Below, in pieces: positions 1 through 7,297 of a stretch of DNA of 7,769 nt. The notes under the pieces are model-generated. The model made no database searches and was not told the DNA's origin. It worked only from the letters and a program-made list of their open reading frames with translations. A program made the translations under genes and the position numbers. The stretch's first letter is position 1, and the number at the start of each line of letters is the position of its first letter. Source of the DNA: Wenzhouxiangella sp. (GTDB lineage: Bacteria > Pseudomonadota > Gammaproteobacteria > Xanthomonadales > Wenzhouxiangellaceae); NCBI GenBank assembly GCA_007116585.1, contig SKIE01000084.1:1-7769 (forward strand), given 5' to 3'.

Positions 1-1979
1 GCTTCTGCGCCGGCTGCCATGACCTGGTGCCGTTGCTGTCCGGAGCGTTTGACGACCCTGACTTTGACGATGTCAACGATCCCACCGCGCATGCCGGCAT
101 CACCTGCACCACCTGTCACGCAGTCACCCACATCAACAGTCGACGCGGCAATGCCGATTTCACCATCGAGGAACCGATTCATTATCCGTTTGCCTTCAGA
201 GAAAACCGGTTCCTGCAGTGGGTCAACGCCCAGTTGATCAAGGCCAAACCCGAGTTTCACAAACGCACCTTCCTCAAACCCCTGCATGAGACAGCAGAGT
301 TCTGCGGAAGCTGTCACAAGGTGCACATACCTGAACAACTCAACGAGTATCGATGGTTGCGAGGTCAGAACCACTACGACTCCTTCCTGTTGAGTGGCGC
401 TTCGGGGCACGGGGTGGCCAGCTTCTACTACCCGGCTCAAGCCCAGCCCAACTGCAACGGCTGCCACATGCCGCTGTTGCCTTCGGATGATTTCGGCGCC
501 CGCCTGCGGCCCGAGGCGGGTGGCTATACCGTCAAGAACCACCTGTTTCCGTCGGCCAATACAGCCGTCCCGCAGCTGGTCGGGTTGCCGGACGAGGTCA
601 TTGAGGCGCACAAGGCCTTTTCGGAAGGCACCATGCGGGTCGACCTGGTCGCACTGCGCGAGGAAGGTCGCGTCGACGGTCGTCTGATTGCGCCGATCCG
701 GCCCAGGGTTCCGGCCCTTCGGCCAGGCAGCGACTACCTGCTGCAAAGCGTGATTCGCAACCTTGGAGTCGGCCATCACTTTACCGAAGGCACGACCGAC
801 TCGAACCAGGTCTGGCTCGAGGTTGAGGTTGAGCACAACGGCGAGATCATCGGCCGCAGCGGCGGGATCGAGCCGCTGCGGCACGAGGTTGACCCATGGT
901 CGCACTTCGTCAATGTCTATACGCTTGACCGCGACGGTAACCGCATCGAGCGGCGCAACGCCGAAGACGTCTTCGTTGCCCTGTACAACCATCAGGTGCC
1001 GCCGGGAGCGGCCGATGTGGTGCACTATCGCCTGTCCGTGCCGGAAGCGATCAGCGGTGAGTTGACGGTGACCATGCGGCTGAACTACCGCAAGTTCGAC
1101 TACATCCTGATGCGCCATGTCGAGGGCGAGGACTTCGTGCGCAATGATCTGCCGATCACGGTCATGGCAGAAGACCGAGTCACGTTCCCGGTCGGTGAGG
1201 ATGCCAGGCCGCTGACTGTGGATGCACCGAAGACGCCGTCCTGGGAGCGATTGAACGACTACGGTATCGGCGCCCTGCTCAAACCCCAGCGCCGCCAGCT
1301 ACGCCAGGCCGAGGAAATCTTCACTCTGGTCGAGCGAGAGGGCAAGGGTGTTGGTGCGCTCAACCTGGCCCGGACCTATCTGGAGGAGGGGCGCCTGGGC
1401 GAAGCCGGCGATGCCCTGCGGCGGGTCTCGGCGCACGATGATCCGCCCTATCCCTGGTCCCTGACCTGGTTCAGCGGTCTGTTGCTGTTCGAGGAAGGCC
1501 GTTTTGAATCGGCGCTGCAGGCTTTTGTGGCCCTTTATGAGACGCGGTTTCCGGAAGCCCGCGCGCGCGGTTTTGACTTCTCGCGCGACTACCGCCTGCT
1601 CAACCGCATCGGGCTGACCTGGCTGGAGATCGCGCGGCAGTCCGATCAGGAAGCGCGGCTGCGCGGCTTGAATGAGGCGGCCGACTGGTTCCACAAGGCG
1701 CTGGTCCAGGACCCGGAAAATGCCGCGGCTCATTACAACCTGTCGCAGGTCTATCGCCTGCTCGGCCAGATCGAGCAGAGTGCCTTTCATGCGGCCGAGC
1801 ACGATCGCTATCGCATTGACGACAACGCCCGAGACCGCGCCATTGCCGCAGCGCGCCGTCGGGATCGCGCGGCTGATCACGCCGCCGATCCCGTGGTTAT
1901 TCATGATCTGCACCGTGACGGTGCCGAGGTTTATCGGCTCCGCGCGCCTGAAGTGATTCAAACCATGGCAAGGCAATGA
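1..1979 (+). CDS. Multiheme c-type cytochrome with C-terminal TPR region (5'-truncated)
   Basis: The reading frame is open from base 3 and enters from upstream, so the start, signal peptide and probably more heme sites are missing. Four CXXCH heme-attachment motifs are visible: CAGCH (6-20), CTTCH (105-119), CGSCH (303-317) and CNGCH (453-467). The second reads CTTCHAVTH; the extra His there, and the many nearby His, could be distal heme ligands. The spacing resembles the cytochrome c554-like multiheme group. From about base 625 to 1200 there is a beta-rich domain without Cys (GVGHHFTEGTTDSNQVWLEV and following), of the type seen after the hemes in other multiheme cytochromes. TPR-like helical repeats follow at about 1335-1440, 1455-1555 and 1665-1800, then an Arg/Ala-rich tail. 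By family it should be exported, heme-loaded by the Ccm system and active in periplasmic or surface electron transfer; the electron donor and acceptor are unknown. The stop overlaps the next gene by ATGA. A GTG at 27 is not the start, because it lies inside the frame just after the first heme motif. Confidence 0.93.
   Translation, partial: FCAGCHDLVPLLSGAFDDPDFDDVNDPTAHAGITCTTCHAVTHINSRRGNADFTIEEPIHYPFAFRENRFLQWVNAQLIKAKPEFHKRTFLKPLHETAEFCGSCHKVHIPEQLNEYRWLRGQNHYDSFLLSGASGHGVASFYYPAQAQPNCNGCHMPLLPSDDFGARLRPEAGGYTVKNHLFPSANTAVPQLVGLPDEVIEAHKAFSEGTMRVDLVALREEGRVDGRLIAPIRPRVPALRPGSDYLLQSVIRNLGVGHHFTEGTTDSNQVWLEVEVEHNGEIIGRSGGIEPLRHEVDPWSHFVNVYTLDRDGNRIERRNAEDVFVALYNHQVPPGAADVVHYRLSVPEAISGELTVTMRLNYRKFDYILMRHVEGEDFVRNDLPITVMAEDRVTFPVGEDARPLTVDAPKTPSWERLNDYGIGALLKPQRRQLRQAEEIFTLVEREGKGVGALNLARTYLEEGRLGEAGDALRRVSAHDDPPYPWSLTWFSGLLLFEEGRFESALQAFVALYETRFPEARARGFDFSRDYRLLNRIGLTWLEIARQSDQEARLRGLNEAADWFHKALVQDPENAAAHYNLSQVYRLLGQIEQSAFHAAEHDRYRIDDNARDRAIAAARRRDRAADHAADPVVIHDLHRDGAEVYRLRAPEVIQTMARQ
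6..467 (+). other. Cluster of four c-type heme-binding motifs (CXXCH)
   Basis: Four in-frame Cys-X-X-Cys-His codon groups lie at 6-20, 105-119, 303-317 and 453-467. Each should bind one heme covalently through two thioethers, with the His as proximal iron ligand. The first starts only two codons into the window, so the total heme count of the protein is at least four and cannot be fixed here. Confidence 0.95.
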
Positions 1980-3835
1980 GTCGAAATCACGAAAAGGACG
2001 GGCTGGATCGGGACACCGAGCGCGATGATTCGGTGATCGCAACGGCGTTTCGATGGTCGCTGGTGGTGATCGCCGGCGTGCTTGTTTTGGTTGGAGGTAT
2101 GGCCGGGCTACGGTTCTGGCTGGATCGGGAAATGCCGGTGGAAATCGAGCAGGTCGAGGTCGATCTTGACCAGTTGCTGGCACCGGAAGCGGCCAGCCTT
2201 GCGCCGGGGGCGCCCTTCGTCGACATCACCGCGGCAGCTGGTCTCGATTTCATTCACGACAACGGCGCCTTCGGCGAGCGCTTGCTGCCCGAAACCATGG
2301 GCGGCGGCGTGGCCTTTCTCGACTACAACAACAACGGTCACCAGGACCTGCTGTTCATCAACTCCGATCACTGGCCGTTTGGACCCGAGCTGGACCGGCC
2401 GCGGCCGAAGGCGCTCAGGCTTTACGAGAACAACGGCCACGGCCAGTTTCGCGAGGTCACCGCCGACGCTGGCCTCGACGGCATACATTTCTACGGCCAG
2501 GGCGTGGCAGTCGCCGACCTGAGCGGCGACGGCTGGCCGGATATCTACGTCACCGCGGTCGGCCACAACCGTCTGTTTCGCAACGAGCGCGGACGCTTCG
2601 TCGATGTCACCGAGTCCGCCGGGGTGGCCGGCGGTGAGGAAAGCTGGTCGACCAGCGCCGGTTTCTTTGACGTCAATGGCAACGGCCTGCTCGATCTCTT
2701 CGTGGTCAACTACGTGCAGTGGTCGCGCGAGGTCGATATCGAGGTCGACTACCGCCTGGCCGGGATAGGAAGGGCCTACGGTCCGCCGACCAACTTTGCC
2801 GGTACCAACAGCTATCTGTTCATCAACAACGGCGACGGCAGCTTCAGCGAGCGCAGCGTGGATGCAGGCATTGCGGTCAACCACCCGACCACCGGTGTTC
2901 CGGTTGGCAAGGGGTTGGCGCTGATTCCTGTCGACTTCGACGGCGATAGCCACATGGATGTCATGGTGGCCAACGACACCGTTGGCAATTTCCTCTTTCG
3001 CAATATCGGCGACGGGCAGTTCGAGGAAGTCGCCACCGTCTGGGGGCTGGGCTTTGACCGCAACGGCATGGCCACCGGGGCGATGGGTATCGATTTCGCC
3101 CGGTTCGCCAACGACGACCGCCTGGCCGTTGCGATCGGCAACTTCGCCAACGAGATGAGTTCGTTCTACGTCTCCCAGGGCGATCGCACCCAGTATGCCG
3201 ATCAGACCATCGGCGCAGGCATCGGCGGGCCGACCCGGATGGCCCTTACTTTCGGCGTGCTGTTTCTGGATTTCGATCTGGACGGCCGGCTCGACTTCCT
3301 TCAGACCAATGGACATGTCGAAAACGAGATCAACCGCGTTCAGTCCAGCCAGCACTACCGTCAGCCCGGTCAGTTGTTCTGGAACTGCGGCGAAGACTGT
3401 TCGCGCCCCTTCGAAACCCTGCCGCTTGACCGTATTGGCGATCTGGCCCAACCCATCGTCGGGCGGGGCGCGGCCTATGCCGACATCAACGGCAACGGTC
3501 GGCTCGACGTGGTGTTGACCCAGATTGGCGGGCCGCCGCTGTTGTTGAGAAACGATACTGCCCTGGGGCATCACTGGATCCGCTTTCGGCTGCAGGGCCG
3601 GGCGCCGAACACCGACGCCATTGGCGCACGGCTCAGGCTGGAGGCCGGTGGCCAGACCCAGTTCCGCCAGGTTATGCCGACCCGCAGTTACCTCTCCCAG
3701 GTCGAACTGCCGGTCACCTTCGGGCTGGGTGAAGTCGATCGCGTCGATCGCGTCGTGATCACCTGGCCGGACGGCAGCGAGCAGACGCTGAAAGACCTCG
3801 AGCCCGATCGCCTGCACCGGATTGTCCAGCCATGA
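1976..3835 (+). CDS. CRTAC1-like membrane-anchored beta-propeller protein with FG-GAP/VCBS repeats and ASPIC/UnbV domain
   Basis: This 619-residue protein has a charged N-terminus (residues 1-22), one hydrophobic segment at about 27-48 and then a long acidic extracytoplasmic part. The orientation suggests a signal anchor with the C-terminus in the periplasm. Calcium-binding loops of the DxDxDG type recur at residues 116-124 (DYNNNGHQD), 181-189 (DLSGDGWPD), 232-240 (DVNGNGLLD), 320-328 (DFDGDSHMD), 432-440 (DFDLDGRLD) and 503-511 (DINGNGRLD). This is the pattern of FG-GAP/VCBS propeller blades. Residues ~548-613 form an ASPIC/UnbV domain (SYLSQ, FGLG, ITWPDGSEQTL). The length is usual for bacterial CRTAC1-family proteins, whose role is mostly unknown; protein or glycan binding is the usual guess. 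A further blade at 373-381 (DFARFANDD) has lost its calcium ligands. C471 and C475 form a CX3C pair that could be a disulfide. The start is the ATG in the ATGA overlap with the cytochrome gene; only a weak AAGG precedes it, so coupling is likely. Confidence 0.94.
   Translation: MSRNHEKDGLDRDTERDDSVIATAFRWSLVVIAGVLVLVGGMAGLRFWLDREMPVEIEQVEVDLDQLLAPEAASLAPGAPFVDITAAAGLDFIHDNGAFGERLLPETMGGGVAFLDYNNNGHQDLLFINSDHWPFGPELDRPRPKALRLYENNGHGQFREVTADAGLDGIHFYGQGVAVADLSGDGWPDIYVTAVGHNRLFRNERGRFVDVTESAGVAGGEESWSTSAGFFDVNGNGLLDLFVVNYVQWSREVDIEVDYRLAGIGRAYGPPTNFAGTNSYLFINNGDGSFSERSVDAGIAVNHPTTGVPVGKGLALIPVDFDGDSHMDVMVANDTVGNFLFRNIGDGQFEEVATVWGLGFDRNGMATGAMGIDFARFANDDRLAVAIGNFANEMSSFYVSQGDRTQYADQTIGAGIGGPTRMALTFGVLFLDFDLDGRLDFLQTNGHVENEINRVQSSQHYRQPGQLFWNCGEDCSRPFETLPLDRIGDLAQPIVGRGAAYADINGNGRLDVVLTQIGGPPLLLRNDTALGHHWIRFRLQGRAPNTDAIGARLRLEAGGQTQFRQVMPTRSYLSQVELPVTFGLGEVDRVDRVVITWPDGSEQTLKDLEPDRLHRIVQP
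2321..3508 (+). repeat. Array of six calcium-loop (FG-GAP/VCBS) repeats in the first CRTAC1-like gene
   Basis: Six Asp/Asn-Gly loops of nine residues, D-x-[DNS]-x-[DN]-[GS]-x-x-D, recur at residues 116, 181, 232, 320, 432 and 503 of the protein. They usually follow a hydrophobic strand and precede another (for example VAFLDYNNNGHQDLLFIN). Known FG-GAP/VCBS blades carry Ca2+ in this loop. The uneven gap between 328 and 432 holds the degenerate blade at 373-381. Confidence 0.85.
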
Positions 3836-5709
3836 CGGCGCCGGCTGAATTGCACCGTCCGGGTGCGGCTGGCATCATGTCGCCGTTGCGGACCCGGAAC
3901 CGGTCCCCCGGCCTGTCGGTCTTGTTTGCCATGCCTGTGTCTCTTGCTCTGAAAGCATACGGCCCCCAGCCGTCGGTAAATCCGTTGACCGCCATCCGGG
4001 CCTGGCGACGATGGGCTCTGGCGGGCGCCGCGCTCCTTGCATCGCCGCCGCTGCTCGGCGGTGACGATCCCTGGTTCATCGATGTGACCGAGCAGGCCGG
4101 CATCGACTTCCGCTACGACAACGGCACGAGCGGCAACTTCTATTTCCCGGAGATCATGGGCGGCGGCGGCGCGCTGTTTGATTTCAACGGGAATGGACTG
4201 CTCGATCTCTACCTCGTCCAGGGTGGTGCGCTGGGGCCGGAAATCGGCCCGGATGACCGCACTGGAGGCGATCGTCTGTACCGAAACGATTCCTTCGTCG
4301 ATGATGAGGGTAACTGGGTGGTTCGGTTCACCGACGTGACCACGGGGGCCGGGATCGATGCCCGCGGCTACGGCATGGGCGTGGCGGTGGGCGATGTCAA
4401 CGGCAACGGCTTCCCGGATCTGTACGTGATGAATTACGGCGATAACCAGTTGTGGCGGAACAACGGCGACGGAACCTTTACCGATATCACCGAGCAGGCG
4501 GGGGTCAACGATTCACGCTGGAGCGTCAGCGCCAGCTTTGCCGACCTCAACGGTAATGGTCTGCTTGACCTGTTTGTCGTCAACTATGTCGACTTCCGCT
4601 TTGCAGGCCACCGGATCTGTCGTTCGGCCACCACCAGTCAGCAGGATTACTGCTCGCCGTCCGCCTACACCGGTGTGCGCGATACCTTGTTCATCAACCA
4701 GGGCGACGGGCGCTTTCTGGACATGACCGAGGCAGCCGGCTTGGCTGAAGTGCGTCGCCACGGTCTCGGCGTGGTCGCGGCCGATTTCAACGGTAACGGG
4801 CGGGTCGACCTGTATGTTGCCAACGACGGCAGCGCCAACTCGCTGTGGCTGAACGAGGGTGATCTGACCTTCATTGACGATGCGTTTATGGCGGGTGCTG
4901 CGGTCAACGCGGATGGTGCCATGGAAGCCGGGATGGGTGTGGATGCCGGTGACTACAACCGCTCCGGCGCAGAGGACTTGTTCATCACCCATATGCGCCG
5001 TGAGACCAATACGCTCTATCGCAATGACGGACAGGGCTGGTTTACCGATGTCACTTCGGCCAGCGGACTGGGCGCTCCCAGCCTGCCGGCAACCGGTTTC
5101 GGTGCAGCCTGGATCGACATCGACAACGATGGCTGGCTGGATCTTGTTGCCATCAACGGGGCAGTCGTCGTAGAGGAGGACCTGGTGGCGGCCGGTGATC
5201 CATTTCCCTATCACCAGCCCGACCAGTTGTTCCTGAACCAGCGCGATGGCCGTTTTGTCGATGTCACTTCCAGGGCAGGCCCCGCGCTTGAGGCGTCGCA
5301 TGTGGGGCGCGGCTTGGCTGTTGGTGATATCAACAACAATGGACGGGCTGATCTGGTCATCGTCAATATCAACGGGCCGGCCCGGGTTCTGCTGAACCAG
5401 AAAGGGGCCGGCCGCCACTGGCTGGGCGCTCACCTGACCGATGCGCAGGGACGCACGGTGACCCAGTCCGTGGCCTGGCTGCGCGGGGGCGATCAGGCGC
5501 CGATCCGACGCCGCTCGCGCGCCGATGGTTCATACGCCTCGGCCAATGACCCCCGGGTTCTGTTTGGTCTCGGAGACCAGTCGGCGGCCCAAACTCTCGA
5601 AGTGCACTGGCCTGATGGCCAGCGGGAGTGGTTTGTTGATCTTGCCGTCGACCGCTACCACGAACTGCGGCAGGGCGAAGGTCGTGATGATGCAGGAGGG
5701 ATGCCATGA
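3832..5709 (+). CDS. CRTAC1-like exported beta-propeller protein, paralogue of the upstream gene
   Basis: The open frame encodes 625 residues. Calcium loops occur at residues 117-125 (DFNGNGLLD), 188-196 (DVNGNGFPD), 238-246 (DLNGNGLLD), 318-326 (DFNGNGRVD), 374-382 (DYNRSGAED), 429-437 (DIDNDGWLD) and 499-507 (DINNNGRAD), giving seven propeller-type loops. Residues ~527-612 are a divergent ASPIC/UnbV domain (SYASANDPRVLFGLG, VHWPDGQ). C263 and C274 sit in a blade insertion (YCSPSAYTG) and could form a disulfide. A typical signal peptide core, RAWRRWALAGAALLASPPLL, lies at residues 56-75, so the mature protein should be periplasmic or beyond. That is too deep for a normal signal peptide if translation starts at 3832. 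Other in-frame starts are ATG 3877, ATG 3931 and TTG 3985; the last gives a textbook-length signal but has no clear Shine-Dalgarno. I keep 3832 because of the ATGA overlap, with low certainty. The function of the family in bacteria is unsettled; binding or scaffolding is inferred. Confidence 0.92.
   Translation: MTAPAELHRPGAAGIMSPLRTRNRSPGLSVLFAMPVSLALKAYGPQPSVNPLTAIRAWRRWALAGAALLASPPLLGGDDPWFIDVTEQAGIDFRYDNGTSGNFYFPEIMGGGGALFDFNGNGLLDLYLVQGGALGPEIGPDDRTGGDRLYRNDSFVDDEGNWVVRFTDVTTGAGIDARGYGMGVAVGDVNGNGFPDLYVMNYGDNQLWRNNGDGTFTDITEQAGVNDSRWSVSASFADLNGNGLLDLFVVNYVDFRFAGHRICRSATTSQQDYCSPSAYTGVRDTLFINQGDGRFLDMTEAAGLAEVRRHGLGVVAADFNGNGRVDLYVANDGSANSLWLNEGDLTFIDDAFMAGAAVNADGAMEAGMGVDAGDYNRSGAEDLFITHMRRETNTLYRNDGQGWFTDVTSASGLGAPSLPATGFGAAWIDIDNDGWLDLVAINGAVVVEEDLVAAGDPFPYHQPDQLFLNQRDGRFVDVTSRAGPALEASHVGRGLAVGDINNNGRADLVIVNINGPARVLLNQKGAGRHWLGAHLTDAQGRTVTQSVAWLRGGDQAPIRRRSRADGSYASANDPRVLFGLGDQSAAQTLEVHWPDGQREWFVDLAVDRYHELRQGEGRDDAGGMP
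4180..5352 (+). repeat. Array of seven calcium-loop (FG-GAP/VCBS) repeats in the second CRTAC1-like gene
   Basis: Nine-residue Asp/Asn-Gly loops recur at residues 117, 188, 238, 318, 374, 429 and 499 of the open frame. Spacing is about 50-80 residues, as expected for successive propeller blades. All seven keep Asp at loop positions 1 and 9 and Gly at position 6. Only the fifth (DYNRSGAED) is noticeably off consensus, with Ser in place of Asp or Asn at position 5. Confidence 0.85.
5694..5700 (+). promoter_or_regulatory. Shine-Dalgarno sequence for the TPR gene
   Basis: AGGAGGG lies five bases before the ATG at 5706, inside the end of the upstream CRTAC1-like gene. It fixes the start of the TPR gene and shows that this junction has its own strong ribosome entry in addition to the ATGA overlap. 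Confidence 0.85.
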
Positions 5710-7292
5710 GTATTCTGCGGCGTTGTGTCCTGGTACTGACGCTGCTGGTCAGCGCCAGCGCCTTGTCTTCACAGACCGATACTGTCGCCCCGGTGGATCG
5801 CGACCAGACGCCGGCGGCGGTGCTCGAAACCATTGATGCGGCGCGTGAGCAGGTTGCTGCGCGCAGCGACCAGGGGTCTGACGCTCTGGCCAGGGCTTAT
5901 GGTCATCTTGGAGATGTATTGTTCGTGCACGGGTTTTCGGCACAGGCCGAGCAGGCCTATGGCAATGCCCGCAGCCTGCAGCCGCAGGTGGCCGACTGGC
6001 ATTACCTGCTGGGGCTGCTGGCCATGGACCGTGGTCGGCCCGACCGGGCCATGATGCATTTCGATCAGGCCGTTGAACTGAATCCGTTTGATCCTGTCGC
6101 CCATCTGCGGCGCGGCCAGGCGGCGCTTGAGAAGGGCGAACTGGAGCAGGCCGCGGCGGATTTCGAGCGCGCCTTGGCGCTGCAGCCGGAGGCGCCGGCA
6201 GCGCTGGCGGGAAAAGGCCGGGTCGCGCTAGAGCGTGAGGCCTACGCCGAGGCCGTTGACTGGCTGGAACAGGCGCTGGCCTTGGCCCCTGAGGCGACCC
6301 GTCTGCATCAGCCTTTGGCCATGGCCTATCGGGGCTCGGGCGATGTCGCGCAGGCCCGGGAACATCTTGCGCAGGTCGGAGAGGGGACGGAGCCAGTCGA
6401 CGATCCGCTGCTCAACCGGATGCAGGCGCAGTCGCGCTCGCCGCAGTTCTATCTCGAAACCGCCCTGCAGCGGGCCGCGGCATCTGACTTCGACAGCGCC
6501 CGTCGCTTGCTGGGGGTGGCCATTCAGCTGGCGCCGGATGACGTGGGTGTGCTGGAAAACTATGGTGAGGTCGTCGCCCGGCAGGGCGATCTTGACGAGG
6601 CGGCAGCAACCTTCCAGCGCTGGATTGGATTGACACCGGATCAGGCCCGGCCGCACTTTCTGCTGGGGCAGGTCGAAGAGTTGCGCGGGCGTATGACTCC
6701 GGCGCGACAGGCCTACGAGACTGCGCTTGAGCGCGATCCCGGGCTGGTCGAGGCAGCTGAGGCGTTGGCGTTTGTCAGGCTTGGCACGGGCGAGTACCTT
6801 GCCGCCGCGGATGACTTCGAGGCGCTTGCCGAGCGAACAGGCGACCAGTACCAGGGCCGTCACCCCTACTGGGCGGCGCTTGCCCGTCTTGGTAGCGGGC
6901 AATGCCAACGCGGGCAGACAGATCTTGAAACTCTGCAGGAGCGGTTTCCTACTGATCCGGACATCCTCACCGCGCTTGCCCGGGTCAGGGCGAGTTGTGG
7001 TGAGGCTGACCAGGACGCACTGGAAGAGGCCCTGCTGTGGGCAGAGGCGGTTTATCGGACGGCGCCTACCGCGGATTATTCAGCCGCACTGGCCATGGTG
7101 TACGCGGCCATGGGGCAGTTCGACGATGCGGTCGATCTTCAGGCCCAGGCCCTATTCGAGGCACTGAAGACAGGAGAGCTCGAACAGCGCGCCGATCTGC
7201 GGGCCGACATGGACAGATACCAGTCTGGTCAGCCGGCAGTGCAGCCTTTTTCGAAGGGGTTTCCCGGGTTCCCCAGCCCACAAGGAGAATGA
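5706..7292 (+). CDS. Exported tetratricopeptide-repeat protein
   Basis: This 528-residue protein begins with a signal peptide: SILRR, a hydrophobic core at ~7-20, and probable cleavage after ASA (residues 16-18) or ALS (19-21). C7 lies within the n/h boundary and is not a lipobox. The rest is almost wholly TPR helices. Units are recognisable at about residues 61-94, 95-128, 129-162, 163-196, 197-224, 247-278, 279-312, 313-346, 347-379, 385-415, 416-453 and 456-488, several ending in the usual Pro (LNP, LQP, LAP, LTP). C400 and C431, in neighbouring repeats, could pair. No catalytic domain is seen, so it is likely a protein-binding scaffold outside the cytoplasm, plausibly for the neighbouring cytochrome or propellers. 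The final residues, FSKGFPGFPSPQGE, look unlike TPR and may be dispensable. The start is firm: ATG with a strong Shine-Dalgarno, in an ATGA overlap with the preceding stop. Confidence 0.93.
   Translation: MSILRRCVLVLTLLVSASALSSQTDTVAPVDRDQTPAAVLETIDAAREQVAARSDQGSDALARAYGHLGDVLFVHGFSAQAEQAYGNARSLQPQVADWHYLLGLLAMDRGRPDRAMMHFDQAVELNPFDPVAHLRRGQAALEKGELEQAAADFERALALQPEAPAALAGKGRVALEREAYAEAVDWLEQALALAPEATRLHQPLAMAYRGSGDVAQAREHLAQVGEGTEPVDDPLLNRMQAQSRSPQFYLETALQRAAASDFDSARRLLGVAIQLAPDDVGVLENYGEVVARQGDLDEAAATFQRWIGLTPDQARPHFLLGQVEELRGRMTPARQAYETALERDPGLVEAAEALAFVRLGTGEYLAAADDFEALAERTGDQYQGRHPYWAALARLGSGQCQRGQTDLETLQERFPTDPDILTALARVRASCGEADQDALEEALLWAEAVYRTAPTADYSAALAMVYAAMGQFDDAVDLQAQALFEALKTGELEQRADLRADMDRYQSGQPAVQPFSKGFPGFPSPQGE
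5886..6842 (+). repeat. TPR array (best nine units)
   Basis: About nine clear 34-residue tetratricopeptide units fill residues 61-379 of the protein, with a break at roughly 225-246 where the repeat pattern is lost. Typical units show the small-residue and aromatic TPR positions, as in LGLLAMDRGRPDRAMMHFDQ. Weaker units continue to about residue 488. The superhelix should form a binding groove for partner proteins. Confidence 0.85.
7282..7287 (+). promoter_or_regulatory. Shine-Dalgarno sequence for the DUF885 gene
   Basis: AAGGAG lies ten bases before the ATG at 7298, overlapping the last codons of the TPR gene. The gap between the TPR stop (7290-7292) and this ATG is five bases, so the gene belongs to the same transcription unit and no terminator separates them. 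Confidence 0.8.
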
Positions 7293-7297
7293 CAAGC

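Noticed and set aside
3386..3400. CGEDC considered as a heme-attachment site
   Set aside because: Spacing is Cys-X3-Cys and no His follows, so it does not meet the CXXCH rule. The protein shows no other cytochrome features.
2108..3817. Very long open frame on the minus strand (569 codons) opposite the first CRTAC1-like gene, with similar ones at 1299-2183 and 4513-5433
   Set aside because: All three are in exact codon register with the sense gene, where a stop can only arise opposite TTA, CTA or TCA. These codons are rare in this GC-rich DNA, so the open frames are a by-product. Their translations show no domain, signal or repeat logic.
3852..3866. Small hairpin GCACC-GTCCG-GGTGC after the stop of the first CRTAC1-like gene, considered as a terminator
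   Set aside because: The stem is only five base pairs, no T-run follows, and it lies inside a possible coding leader.
3850..3878. Possible sigma-70 promoter (TTGCAC, 17 bases, CATCAT)
   Set aside because: It matches 3/6 and 4/6 consensus bases, no better than expected by chance. The operon layout does not need an internal promoter.
2669..4590. Nucleotide similarity between the two CRTAC1-like genes considered as a recent repeat or recombination duplication
   Set aside because: The shared protein block differs at many third positions (for example aatggcaacggcctgctc against aacggtaatggtctgctt), so the duplication is old and selection is on the protein.
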